NCBI GenBank assembly: GCA_020630195.1
Contig: JAHDBV010000014.1
Span: forward strand, 1-64,000
Direction of reading: 5' to 3'
Source of the DNA: Acidimicrobiales bacterium
Lineage (GTDB): Bacteria; Actinomycetota; Acidimicrobiia; Acidimicrobiales; SZUA-35
Length of the DNA stretch: 64,000 nucleotides
Part shown: positions 44,311 through 53,550 of the stretch, piece after piece
Layout of the letters: every line of letters starts with the position of its first letter
Numbering within the stretch: the first letter of the stretch is position 1
The notes under the pieces: generated by a model
The model's database searches: none
Seen by the model: the letters and a program-made list of their open reading frames with translations, nothing else
Told to the model about the DNA's origin: nothing
Position numbers and translations under genes: made by a program

Positions 44311-45126
44311 TCAGCCGTCGCCGCGGGCCCGTCGGAGTGTGTCGAGCGCCGTGGCGCCGATGGCGGGGTCGAACGCGGCCCGGGGTGCGAACGTCGTCGC
44401 CTCGAGCCAGCCCGCCGCGTCGGCCTCGGTGATGTCGTAGCGGGCGGCCAACTCCTCGGCGACGCCGGGACGGTCGTGGAGGGCGACGGCCTCGGCCACG
44501 ATCGCGTCGACGACTCGTCCCACCTCGGCCGTCCGCCCGAGGAGGACCTCGTCGCGCACGGCGAAGACGAACGACGGCCACGGGGTCGTCTGGACCCCGA
44601 CCCGCCGGAACTCGCCGGATTCGACGTGGCGTTGGGTCATGAAGCGGTCCCAGAGGAAGAGCTCGGCCCGCCCCTCGCCCATGGCCTCCCGGGCCCCGTC
44701 GAGCCCGCCGGTGACGACGAACCGCTCGTCGGTGACGGTGTGCCCGAGGCGTTCGGCGAGCACGAAGGCCATCAGATGGGAACCGCTGCCGAAGCGGGAG
44801 ATCGCGATCCTCGTGTCACCGAGCTCGGCCTCGCTCGTGATCGACGAGTGCGCGGGCACGAACACACCCCACTGCAGCGGTGAGTCGACGTAGACCCCGA
44901 TGATGGTGGCGGCGAGCCCGTTCGCGATCGCGTCGACGGTGCCTTCGGTGAGGATGCTGACGAGGTCGAGTGAGCCGTCGGCGAGCCCCGCGAGCATCGC
45001 CCCCGTCCCACCGGGCTGATCGGTCCAGCGCAGGTCGAGATCGGCGAGCGACTCGTGCTGCATGGCGAGATGCCACGGCAGGTTGAAGTGCTCGGGCACA
45101 CCTCCGAGATGCAGTGGTGCGCTCAC
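44311..45126 (-). CDS. solute-binding-type protein without signal peptide
   Basis: 271-aa periplasmic-binding-protein fold (NMT1/THI5-like: LWDRFMTQRHVESGEFRR, FVFAVRDEVL, EELAARYDITEADAAGWL). It starts directly at the first strand, with no signal peptide or lipobox, so it is probably cytoplasmic. No permease or ATPase gene is adjacent. The GTG overlaps the DUF1737 stop by four bases (45123-45126). Confidence 0.78.
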   Translation of the reverse strand: MSAPLHLGGVPEHFNLPWHLAMQHESLADLDLRWTDQPGGTGAMLAGLADGSLDLVSILTEGTVDAIANGLAATIIGVYVDSPLQWGVFVPAHSSITSEAELGDTRIAISRFGSGSHLMAFVLAERLGHTVTDERFVVTGGLDGAREAMGEGRAELFLWDRFMTQRHVESGEFRRVGVQTTPWPSFVFAVRDEVLLGRTAEVGRVVDAIVAEAVALHDRPGVAEELAARYDITEADAAGWLEATTFAPRAAFDPAIGATALDTLRRARGDG

Positions 45127-45314
45127 GATCGACCCCGATCGACCAGGGCCTGGGCGACGGTCGCCCGACCGTCCGGCCCGACGGCGACGGACGGTGACCC
45201 GTACAGCTCGTAGCCGTCGGCCAACGCCGCCGAGACCCGAGCGCAGAACGCCGCGTCATCCGGGCCGGTCAGCAGCCGGTAGGCGAGGCGGGGCGGATCG
45301 GTGGCGTCGCTCAT
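45123..45314 (-). CDS. DUF1737 protein
   Basis: 63-aa protein of the DUF1737 family (YRLLTGPDDAAFCARVSAAL and GYELYGSPSVAV with a closing QALVDR). Function unknown. The ATG follows TACGCT and seven bases. Translationally coupled to the solute-binding-type gene. It is too short for many gene callers. Confidence 0.82.
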   Translation of the reverse strand: MSDATDPPRLAYRLLTGPDDAAFCARVSAALADGYELYGSPSVAVGPDGRATVAQALVDRGRS

Positions 45315-45459
45315 GGCGGCCAGCGTAGGAGCCCGATCGAGGGTGGACCCGCCGTCCGATCCCCCATCCGGGGGTCGGTTCACCCACTCGACGAGGGGAC
45401 TCCCGGTGGGCGGTCTCACCGGGGAGGCGTCCGCGATGGTGGAGCTAGCCTCGGGAACC

Positions 45460-46500
45460 ATGCGGACGGGCGTGGGCGCCACCGTGCCGACGGCCGACCC
45501 CGGATTGGTGTTGGTCGGATCGGCCGATGCGGTCGCGGTCGACCGCGCCCTCGGCCCCGACCTCGGTGTCGTCGTCGTCGACCGCCGCCCCGGCGTCACC
45601 TGGCTCGAGGTGCCCGACGCCCGCATGACGCTCGAACGTCTCGTCGATCGCATCGACGTGGCCGGCTCGGGCGACCTCCCCGTCGCCGTGACCCGTTCCG
45701 GCGCCACGCTCGACGAGGTCGTGACCGCCGCCATGGGCGCACTGCCGTTGCGGGTCTGGGCCGACCGCCTCGCCGACGCCGATCTGGCGGCCAAGGCGCT
45801 CGACTACCGGATCCACTACCAACCGATCGTGCGCCTCGACGACGGTGAGGTGATCGGCCACGAAGCCCTGCTCCGTGCGACGTCGGGCGGCGAGATCATC
45901 GCGGCCGACGAACTGATCGAGCGGGCCACCGCCGGTGGGTGGCTGGCCGAGCTCGATCTGCTGAGCCGCCAGCTGGCCATCCAGGGCCTCGGCCCGTGGC
46001 TCGGCGACGATCTCGTCTTCCTGAACCTGCTCGCCCCCGACGGCGTGGTCGCCCTCGACGCGATGCAACAGACCATCGACGCCGCCCGCGCACGCGGGAT
46101 CGACGGCGATCAGCTCGTGTTCGAATCGAACGAGCGCAACCACTTCCACGACCTGGCCGCGGCGGCCGAGGACCTCGCCACGCTGCGTCGGCACGGGGTC
46201 CGCCTCGCCATCGACGACGCCGGCGACGGCTTCAACGGGCTGTCGGCGATCGCCATGCTCGCCCCCGACGTGTTGAAGCTCGCACCCGCCCTCACCCGCT
46301 CGATCGACCGGCCCGAAGCCGCCGCGGTCGTCTCGACCGTCGTGTCGCTCGCGTCCCGCAGTGGCGTGTGGGTGGTGGCGGAGAACATCGAGACCGAGGC
46401 CCAGGCCGACGCCATGCGGGCGCTCGGCGTCGACTGGGCGCAGGGTCGGTTGTTCGGCCCGCCCGTGGCCCGGGCCACCGGCGATCTCATCGTCCGTTGA
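45460..46500 (+). CDS. EAL-domain cyclic-di-GMP phosphodiesterase
   Basis: 346-aa protein whose EAL domain (about 115-346) keeps the residues needed for catalysis: HEALLR, Asn in FLNLLAPDG, Glu in VFESNE, the DD pair in AIDDAGDGFNGLS, Lys in LKLAP, Glu in AENIET and Gln in AQGRLF. I predict cleavage of cyclic-di-GMP. The N-terminal 110 residues are a short unassigned sensory region. TAGCCT (45446-45451) ends eight bases before the ATG. Confidence 0.85.
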   Translation: MRTGVGATVPTADPGLVLVGSADAVAVDRALGPDLGVVVVDRRPGVTWLEVPDARMTLERLVDRIDVAGSGDLPVAVTRSGATLDEVVTAAMGALPLRVWADRLADADLAAKALDYRIHYQPIVRLDDGEVIGHEALLRATSGGEIIAADELIERATAGGWLAELDLLSRQLAIQGLGPWLGDDLVFLNLLAPDGVVALDAMQQTIDAARARGIDGDQLVFESNERNHFHDLAAAAEDLATLRRHGVRLAIDDAGDGFNGLSAIAMLAPDVLKLAPALTRSIDRPEAAAVVSTVVSLASRSGVWVVAENIETEAQADAMRALGVDWAQGRLFGPPVARATGDLIVR

Positions 46501-46531
46501 CGACGCACCGGCCGGATGGGCCGGAGCGCCC

Positions 46532-47518
46532 TCAGCGGAGGCCGGCGAGTTCGGCCAGATTCCGTTCGGGTCGGGGCCCCAGGTGCTCGATCACCTCGGC
46601 CGCGGCGACTGATCCGAGTCGCCCGCATTCGGCCAGCGGCAGTTCCTGCGAGAGCCCGTAGAGCACACCGGCGGCGTACTGATCGCCGGCGCCGGTCGTG
46701 TCGACCGGCGCACCGAACTCCTCGGCCACGATCTCGATCGTCTCGTCGGGGGTGACGACGAGCGACCCCTCCTTGCCGAGCGTGATGAAGGTCATCGCCA
46801 GGCGCTCACGCACCCATTCGATGCCGGTGGCGAGATCGTCGCTCTCCACGAGACGGGCCAACTCGGCGCGGTTCGCGAACAGCAGATCGAGCGGACCCTC
46901 ACACAGCTCGACGAAGTCGGCGTGGTGGCGGTCGATGCAGAACGAATCGGACGCGGTCATGGCGCAGGTGCCGCCGTTGGTCTTGACGAGGTCCATGGCG
47001 GTGCGCATCGCCTGCTTCGCCGACTCGACGTCCCACAGGTAGCCCTCGCAGAAGAGGATCTTGGCCTTCGCCATCAGCTCGGGGTCGATGTCGGCGGGCT
47101 CGAGCAGCGAGGAGATCCCGAGGAAGGTGTTCATGGTCCGGGCGGCGTCGGGCGTCACCAGGATCAGGGAGCGCGCCGTGGCGGGCCCGTCGGTGGCGGC
47201 GGGCACGTCGAAGGCGACGCCGCCGGCGCGGGTGTCGTGGCCGAAGACCTGGCCGAGCTGGTCGTCACGGACCTTGCCGACGTACGCGGGCCGTCCACCG
47301 AACGAGGCGATCCCCGCCATGGTGTTGGCGGCGCTGCCTCCGGAGGCCTCGATGCCGGGCCCCATCAGTGCGTAGAGCGAGGTGGCCCGCTCCTCGTCGA
47401 TGAGGGTCATCGAGTGCTTCTCGATGCCCTGCTCGACCAGGAACTCGTCACTGGCCTTCGAGATGACGTCGACGATCGCATTGCCGATCCCGACCACGTC
47501 GTAGCTTGCTTCGCTCAC
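46532..47518 (-). CDS. PfkB-family carbohydrate/adenosine kinase
   Basis: 328-aa ribokinase-fold enzyme with GNAIVDVI near the N terminus, the GGSAANTMAGIA signature and the ATP/anion-hole motif DTTGAGDQYAAGVLYGL. It resembles actinobacterial adenosine kinases. The GTG at 47518 has GGAGG 10 bases upstream. The same frame stays open much further upstream on this strand, but that extension is antisense to the M1 aminopeptidase and is not coding. Confidence 0.88.
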   Translation of the reverse strand: MSEASYDVVGIGNAIVDVISKASDEFLVEQGIEKHSMTLIDEERATSLYALMGPGIEASGGSAANTMAGIASFGGRPAYVGKVRDDQLGQVFGHDTRAGGVAFDVPAATDGPATARSLILVTPDAARTMNTFLGISSLLEPADIDPELMAKAKILFCEGYLWDVESAKQAMRTAMDLVKTNGGTCAMTASDSFCIDRHHADFVELCEGPLDLLFANRAELARLVESDDLATGIEWVRERLAMTFITLGKEGSLVVTPDETIEIVAEEFGAPVDTTGAGDQYAAGVLYGLSQELPLAECGRLGSVAAAEVIEHLGPRPERNLAELAGLR

Positions 47519-47653
47519 GGAACTCCGCCTCCCGGCAGGCCTCGATCGTTCCCCGGTGGGTCGATCGATCCGGCCCGACACCGTAGCAACGGTACGATCC
47601 GGCCGGTCCGGAGCGCCCGGGCAAGATCTCCCGACCCACCCCTCGGAGGCATC

Positions 47654-50236
47654 GTGGCCAGCGACAACCCGTACCGGCTCCCCACCACGCTCGAACCGGC
47701 CGCCTACCGGCTCTCGCTGGCGCCCTGGGCGGTCGACGGGGGGTTCACCGGCACCGTCGAGATCGACCTGACCGCCACCGAGGCGGTCGAGGAGATCACC
47801 TGCAACAACGACGGGCTCACGATCGACGCCGTGTCGGTCCGATCCGATGGTGCCGAGACCGAGATCGACGTCGCCTCGGTGTCGATCGACGCCGAACGCG
47901 AGCGCATGACCGTGCCCGCCCCCCTCGCCGCGGGAGACCACACTCTCGTCGTGTCGTTCACCGGTGTGTTCAACGACCAGCTCGTCGGCTTCTACGAGTC
48001 GGTCTTCACCGACCCCGACGGGGCCGAGCAGCGGCTCGCCACCACGCAGTTCGAGGCGACCCACGCCCGCAAGTGCTTCCCGTGCTGGGACGAGCCGGCG
48101 TTCAAGGCCACCTTCGAGATCTCCATCACGGCACCGGCCGGCATGGTCGCCGTGTCGAACGCCGCCGAGACCGGCCGCACGGCCGGCGACGACGGCGCCA
48201 CCGTGTTCTCCTTCGCCCCGACGATGGTGATGAGCACCTATCTCGTGGCCTTCGTCATCGGTGATCTCGAGATCACCGACCCGGTCGACGTCGACGGGGT
48301 GCCGCTGCGGATCGTGCACGTGCCCGGCAAGGGCCACCTCACCGACTTCGCGCTCGAGGCCGGGGCGTTCGCCCTGCGCTATTTCGCCGACTACTTCGCC
48401 ATCCCCTACCCCGGCGACAAGGTCGACATGATCGCCATCCCCGACTTCGCGTTCGGGGCCATGGAGAACCTCGGCTGCATCACCTTCCGTGAGGTGCTGC
48501 TGCTGATCGACCCGAACACCGCGACCCAGCCCGAACTCCAGCGGGCGGCCGACGTGATCAACCACGAGCTCGCCCACATGTGGTTCGGCGACCTCGTGAC
48601 GATGGAGTGGTGGAACGGGCTCTGGTTGAACGAGGCGTTCGCCACGTTCATGGAGATGCGCTGCACCGACGCCTTCCGGCCCGACTGGCAGCGCTGGGTC
48701 GACTTCGGCCTCAGCCGCACCGCCGCATTCGACACCGACTCGCTCGGCAACACCCGGCCGATCGAGTTCGAGGTGGTCTCCCCCGAAGACGCCGAGGGCA
48801 TGTTCGACATCCTCACCTACGAGAAGGGTGCGGCGGTCGTCCGCATGCTCGAGCAGCACCTCGGAGAGGATCGGTTCCGTGAAGGCATTCGCCGCTACAT
48901 GCGGGACAACGCCTACGGCAACGCCGAGACCACCGACCTCTGGGACGCGATCGAAGCCGAGACCGGCGACCCCGTCCGTCGCATCATGGACACCTGGATC
49001 TTCCAGGGCGGCGTGCCGCTCGTCTCGGCCGCCGTCGACGGGTCGACCCTGACCCTCACCCAGGAACGCCTCGCCTACGAAGGCGGCGACGTCACCGACG
49101 ACATGCTCGACGCCGCCGTGTGGGCCATCCCGCTCGCTGTCCGGGTCGCCACCTCCGACGGTGCCGTCACCACGCATCGCCTCGTCGTCGAGGACGAGCC
49201 GGCGGTGATCACCACCGACGCCCCGATCGACTGGGCCGTCGTCAACGCCGAGGGGTCGAGCTTCGTGCGGGCCGCCTACGGCGCGGATCAGCTCGACCGC
49301 CTCGCCGAGGTCGCCGTCGATCGTCTGAGCCCGGTGGAGCGCTACGCCCTCGTCGACGATGCCTGGGCCTCGGTCCTCGCCGGATCGACGAGCGCCGCCG
49401 CGTTCTCCAACCTGCTCGAGGCATCGGTGTCGGAGTCGGACCGCTCGGTCTGGCAGCGCATCATCGGCGGGTTCCGCAGCCTCGACCGCCTCGTCGCCGG
49501 CAACGAGCCGGCCGAGCAGGCGCTCGCCGGCATCGTCCGGGACGCCATCCGCCCGATGCTCACCGACCTCGGACCGGTGCCGGCCGACGACGAGGACGAC
49601 CGCACGGGTCAGCTCCGTGGCGACCTGTTCCGGGCGATGGGCACCCTCGGTGACGATCCGGACGTGATCGAGTCGGCCAAGCAGCTCGTCGCCGAGGGAC
49701 GCCGGAACCCCGCCGAGGTCGACGCCGCCGTGATGGCCGCCGCCGTCGGTGTCGTCGCGGCCCAGGGTGACGAGGTCGATTTCGTCGACCTGCTCAGCGC
49801 CTGGCGCACGGCCTCGACGCCCCAGGACGAGATCCGCTTCCTGTACGCACTGGCCGAGTTCGACGACGAGACGCTGCTCGCCCGGGTCCGCCAGCTCGTG
49901 CTCGACGGTGAGGTCCGGACCCAGAACGGGCCGTTCGTGGTGCGGGCGCTGCTGTCCAACCCGGCCGGTGCCGAAGCGACGTGGGCGTTCGTGCAGCAGC
50001 ACTGGGACGACCTGCTCTCGATGTTTCCCTCGTCGGGCATCGTGCGCATGCTCGACGGCCTGTCGACGCTCGCCACCGCGGAGGCCGCGGCCGAGGCGCA
50101 GACGTTCTTCGATGCCCACCCGGTGCCCCAGGGCGCCAAGACCCTCGCCCAGATCCTCGAGCGTCAGCGGGTGGCCGTCGCCACCCGGGCCCGTGAACAC
50201 GACCGGTTCGCCGGTGTGATCGCGCCGCCGACCTGA
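47654..50236 (+). CDS. pepN: M1 family aminopeptidase N
   Basis: 860-aa zinc aminopeptidase with the substrate motif GAMENLG (about 269-275), zinc site HELAHMW (from about 304) with Glu in NEAFATFME, and a C-terminal ERAP1-like helical domain. It removes N-terminal residues from peptides in the cytoplasm (no signal peptide). The GTG start is preceded by CGGAGG. It is divergent from the kinase gene with 135 bp between. Confidence 0.95.
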   Translation: MASDNPYRLPTTLEPAAYRLSLAPWAVDGGFTGTVEIDLTATEAVEEITCNNDGLTIDAVSVRSDGAETEIDVASVSIDAERERMTVPAPLAAGDHTLVVSFTGVFNDQLVGFYESVFTDPDGAEQRLATTQFEATHARKCFPCWDEPAFKATFEISITAPAGMVAVSNAAETGRTAGDDGATVFSFAPTMVMSTYLVAFVIGDLEITDPVDVDGVPLRIVHVPGKGHLTDFALEAGAFALRYFADYFAIPYPGDKVDMIAIPDFAFGAMENLGCITFREVLLLIDPNTATQPELQRAADVINHELAHMWFGDLVTMEWWNGLWLNEAFATFMEMRCTDAFRPDWQRWVDFGLSRTAAFDTDSLGNTRPIEFEVVSPEDAEGMFDILTYEKGAAVVRMLEQHLGEDRFREGIRRYMRDNAYGNAETTDLWDAIEAETGDPVRRIMDTWIFQGGVPLVSAAVDGSTLTLTQERLAYEGGDVTDDMLDAAVWAIPLAVRVATSDGAVTTHRLVVEDEPAVITTDAPIDWAVVNAEGSSFVRAAYGADQLDRLAEVAVDRLSPVERYALVDDAWASVLAGSTSAAAFSNLLEASVSESDRSVWQRIIGGFRSLDRLVAGNEPAEQALAGIVRDAIRPMLTDLGPVPADDEDDRTGQLRGDLFRAMGTLGDDPDVIESAKQLVAEGRRNPAEVDAAVMAAAVGVVAAQGDEVDFVDLLSAWRTASTPQDEIRFLYALAEFDDETLLARVRQLVLDGEVRTQNGPFVVRALLSNPAGAEATWAFVQQHWDDLLSMFPSSGIVRMLDGLSTLATAEAAAEAQTFFDAHPVPQGAKTLAQILERQRVAVATRAREHDRFAGVIAPPT

Positions 50237-50255
50237 TCACCACTCGCTGCTGATC

Positions 50256-51434
50256 GTGCCCGACCTCCGTCGACTCGGCCCGTCACTGCTCGGCCCCACA
50301 CCGCTCGAGGTGTGGTCGGTCGCGCCCGGCCGCGCCCAGATCATGTGGGGCGCGCTCCCCACCGGGCCGGTGAGGGTCGACGACCGGATGGGGCTGGTCG
50401 ATCCGGTCGTGCTCGATCATCCGGGCGGACCGGGTGGTGTGGTCGTCGAGTGGGATCGCGACGAGATGCCCGACCATCTCCGGCTCCGACATCCCGGGCT
50501 CGGCACCGACATCGAACTCGAGATCGGCACCTCCGCGGCGGCCGTCGGTGCCCGTCGATCGACGGACGAACCGATCCATCGCATCGCCACCATCTCCGAT
50601 CTGCATCTCGGCGCCGGCCGGTTCGGCCTCACCGACGTGATGACCGAGACCGGCCATCGTCGCACCGCCCATCCGACCCGCTGTGCCGACGCGGCCGTCG
50701 AGGAGGCACTCGCCTGGGGTGCCGATCTCGTCGTGATCAAGGGCGACGCGGCCCACCACCGCGGTGTGGCGTTCTACGACGAACTCGGACGCTTCGTCGA
50801 CCGCCATGCCGGCGTCGACATGGTGCTCGTGGCGGGCAACCACGACGTCGACCACAAGGGTGACGGCACCGAACGCCCCGACACCGTCGGCGAACGGGAG
50901 CTGCGCTACCACGACGTCCACCACGTCGACCTGCCCGGTGTCCGTCTCGTCGTCGGTGACACCGCCGTCCCGGCCCAGAGCCCCGGCACGTTGGCCGAGG
51001 TCGGCGACGAGCTGATCGAGCGGGCCGCCGACGGTGACGGGCGGGTGATCGTGATGCTCCATCACCATCTCGACCGCTTCCGCCTGCCGCTCTCCTGGCC
51101 GCCCGGCATCCCGGGCACCGAGGCCAACCCGTGGCTCGATCGGCTCGACGCCGCCGCACCCGGCGCCGTCGTCACCAGTGGGCACTGCCACCGGAACCGG
51201 ACCCGGACCCACGGGTCGGTGCGGGTGTCGGAAGTCGGCTCCACCAAGGACTTCCCCGGGGTGTGGGCCGGCTACGAGATCCACGACGACGGCATCCGCC
51301 AGTTCGTGCAGCGCATCCACCGTGCCGACACGATCGGGTGGCACGAGCGGGGCCGGATGGCCGCCGGGGGCGTGTGGGGATGGTTCGCTCCCGGCGACCT
51401 CGACGACCGCTGCTGGTTCCACGAGTGGGCGTGA
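50256..51434 (+). CDS. metallophosphoesterase
   Basis: 392-aa protein with a calcineurin-like phosphoesterase core (about 108-330) containing all five metal motifs: SDLHLG, KGDAAHH, GNHD, LHHHLD and GHCHRN. The N-terminal 105 residues look like a fibronectin/PhoD-like lead domain (VWSVAPGRAQIMWGAL). Likely substrates are phosphoesters such as phospholipids or nucleotides; not determinable. It starts 19 bp after pepN and may be co-transcribed. Confidence 0.85.
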   Translation: MPDLRRLGPSLLGPTPLEVWSVAPGRAQIMWGALPTGPVRVDDRMGLVDPVVLDHPGGPGGVVVEWDRDEMPDHLRLRHPGLGTDIELEIGTSAAAVGARRSTDEPIHRIATISDLHLGAGRFGLTDVMTETGHRRTAHPTRCADAAVEEALAWGADLVVIKGDAAHHRGVAFYDELGRFVDRHAGVDMVLVAGNHDVDHKGDGTERPDTVGERELRYHDVHHVDLPGVRLVVGDTAVPAQSPGTLAEVGDELIERAADGDGRVIVMLHHHLDRFRLPLSWPPGIPGTEANPWLDRLDAAAPGAVVTSGHCHRNRTRTHGSVRVSEVGSTKDFPGVWAGYEIHDDGIRQFVQRIHRADTIGWHERGRMAAGGVWGWFAPGDLDDRCWFHEWA

Positions 51435-51478
51435 GCGGCTGAGGCCGACCCGCCGACCCGACGCCGACCCACCGTCGC

Positions 51479-52975
51479 TCAGACGCCGCAGGCGTGGAAA
51501 CCGTTGGTCGGCAGAAACGCACCCGAGGGCAGGCTGATCGACACCGAACCGTTGAAGCGCTCCGAGTCGAACTCGGTCGGTGCGGCATCGCCCGCGATGA
51601 TCTCGAGTTCGACCCCGCCACCGGCGTAGGTCGACACCACACCGAACGGCAGGGCGACGGGATCGCCGGTCGGATCGAGTCGGACGGGTGCACCGTCGAG
51701 CACGACCACGGCGGCCTCGCCGTTGACGAACACGATGACCCGGTCGTCGGCGGCGTCGGTGTACCAGCACCCCTCCTCGGCGACGCCGAGCGCCGCGAAG
51801 TCGACCGTCTGGACGTCGTCGAGACCGTTGCCGGCGGCGGTGAGCGACTCGGAGCCGGCACGGCCGGCCGTCTCGAAGCCGTCGGGGAGATCGCCACAGT
51901 CGATCGGGGCGAAGACACCGGCCGGCACGACCTCCGCGGGACGCAGGCTGCCGTCGTCGGCCACGATCCACCGCTCGAAGAACGGCTCCATCTCGAAGCC
52001 GTCGAGCTCGGTCACGGTCACGACGATGTCGAGATCCGAGACGAAGCGACCGACACCGGCACGGCTGCTCTCGCCGTCGCTGGTGGCCCGACGGACCTCG
52101 ACGGTGCCGTCATCGGCGACGACGATCCGGGCGCTCCCGGCGAAGGGCGCCTCGGTCGCTGCGAAACAGTGACTGCCGACGGCGAGTGCCGGGGCCACGG
52201 GCGGCGCCTCGGGGGCCGCCGCCGCGACCTCCGCCGCTCCGGCGAACGTGTCGCCGGGCAACGTCCCGCAGTCGACACCCGGAAGGACGAGGTCCTCGGC
52301 CAGACGCAGCTCGTCGACCGAGTCGAACCAGAGCTCGGCCCGCCCGAAGAAGTCCGACCAGTCGCTCCGGTTGCGGATGAGGAGTGCACCGTCGAGTTCG
52401 ATCTCGGCGAGACGCTCCCCGGTGAAGACCTGCAGCGCATCCCGCGGTTCCTCGAGCTCGACACCGGGCTCGCTGAAGCTGACGGTCGCGCTGACCGCAC
52501 CGGCGTCGGTCTCCCGGATCCGGACACTGACGCTCGCGGGACCGAGGTCGGAGTCGTCGTCGACGAGGCCGTAGCACCGCTCGATGTCGAAGGCCTCGGC
52601 GACCTCGATCGGCACCGTGGTGTCGGGGGCCGAGGTCGTGCCGCCCTCGATCGTCGTCGTGGTCCGGCCGGTGTCGTCGACGGTCGTCGTCGACGGGTCA
52701 TCGGCGGCGGTCGTGACGTCGTCGCCGCCGCGGAGGGCGACGGCACCGGCGCCGGCCACCACGGCGGCACCCGCGGCGAGGGCGAGGGCACGGGTCCGCA
52801 GGGGCGGGCGGTTGTTGGTCTCGTTCGTGTTCATGGTGGTGAGACGGGTCGACCCGGTGTCCGTATCCGCATCCTCGAGACGGTCGGTCAGTTCTGCCCA
52901 GAAGCCGGTCGGGGTCGCCGGCACGTCGTCGAGCAGGCGGTCGCGGAGTTCGTCGGGACGGTCGTTGCGGTTCAT
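51479..52975 (-). CDS. putative anti-sigma factor with three-module ectodomain
   Basis: 498-aa single-pass membrane protein. The cytoplasmic N terminus is 60 aa (DRPDELRDRLLDDVPATPTGFW), the transmembrane helix about 62-82, and a Thr-rich linker follows. The ectodomain contains six Cys spaced as three pairs (134-236, 270-360, 403-496) that delimit three similar modules; the first two each close with DCGxLP. Overlap of its ATG with the ECF sigma stop (ATGA, 52972-52975) makes an anti-sigma role likely. There is no ZAS zinc motif in the N terminus. Confidence 0.75.
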   Translation of the reverse strand: MNRNDRPDELRDRLLDDVPATPTGFWAELTDRLEDADTDTGSTRLTTMNTNETNNRPPLRTRALALAAGAAVVAGAGAVALRGGDDVTTAADDPSTTTVDDTGRTTTTIEGGTTSAPDTTVPIEVAEAFDIERCYGLVDDDSDLGPASVSVRIRETDAGAVSATVSFSEPGVELEEPRDALQVFTGERLAEIELDGALLIRNRSDWSDFFGRAELWFDSVDELRLAEDLVLPGVDCGTLPGDTFAGAAEVAAAAPEAPPVAPALAVGSHCFAATEAPFAGSARIVVADDGTVEVRRATSDGESSRAGVGRFVSDLDIVVTVTELDGFEMEPFFERWIVADDGSLRPAEVVPAGVFAPIDCGDLPDGFETAGRAGSESLTAAGNGLDDVQTVDFAALGVAEEGCWYTDAADDRVIVFVNGEAAVVVLDGAPVRLDPTGDPVALPFGVVSTYAGGGVELEIIAGDAAPTEFDSERFNGSVSISLPSGAFLPTNGFHACGV

Positions 52976-53502
52976 GCGTGCTCCCATCGTGCGATGCGCT
53001 TGCGGGCCCGGCTCGCCTTGGAGGCGAGGGTGCCGCGCCGCATCCCGGTGATCTCGGCCGCTTCGTCGAAGCTGTAGCCGAGTCCGGCGGTCAACATCAG
53101 GGCGACCCGTTGGTCGCGGTCGAGCTGGTTCATCACCTCGGCGAACTCGATGCCGGCGATGGCCGGCCCGGCCACCCCGGTGGGGGCCGCCACGTCACGG
53201 ACGCTGTCGAGGTCGGCGTGACGCCTCCGACCCTCGTAGCGCACGTGGTCGATCGCCGTGCGGTAACAGATCGAGTGCAACCAGGTGGTCATCGCCGAGC
53301 GCCCGTCGAACGAATCGAGCGAGCGGAACGCCTTCTCGTAGGCGGCCTGCATCACGTCGTCGAGGGCGTGCGGATCCCGCACGACGCTCCACGCCACCGA
53401 ACGCAGGGCGCGATCGTGGACCTTGACGAGCTCGACGAAGGCCGTCACGTCGGGTCGGGGCGGCGGCGAAGCCGTGGAGTCTGGGGTGGTCACCGGGGTC
53501 AC
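52972..53502 (-). CDS. ECF RNA polymerase sigma factor
   Basis: 176-aa ECF sigma factor with region 2 (about 22-90, VHDRALRSVAWSVVRDPHALDD, WLHSICYRTAIDHVR) and region 4 (about 120-170, LDRDQRVALMLTAGLGYSFDEAAEITGMRRGTLASKASRARKR). GTG start at 53502, or a second GTG three codons later. Coupled to the putative anti-sigma gene downstream. The regulon is unknown. Confidence 0.92.
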   Translation of the reverse strand: MTPVTTPDSTASPPPRPDVTAFVELVKVHDRALRSVAWSVVRDPHALDDVMQAAYEKAFRSLDSFDGRSAMTTWLHSICYRTAIDHVRYEGRRRHADLDSVRDVAAPTGVAGPAIAGIEFAEVMNQLDRDQRVALMLTAGLGYSFDEAAEITGMRRGTLASKASRARKRIARWEHA

Positions 53503-53550
53503 ATGGGGTTCGACGGCCGAGCACGCGGGCCGTATCCCACTCGCTGCGGA

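Noticed and set aside
46532-50200. 1222-codon open frame on the minus strand across the M1 aminopeptidase gene
   Set aside because: Only its 3' third (46532-47518) is a real PfkB-family kinase; the rest is antisense to pepN, has no family features and reflects lack of stops in GC-rich antisense frames.
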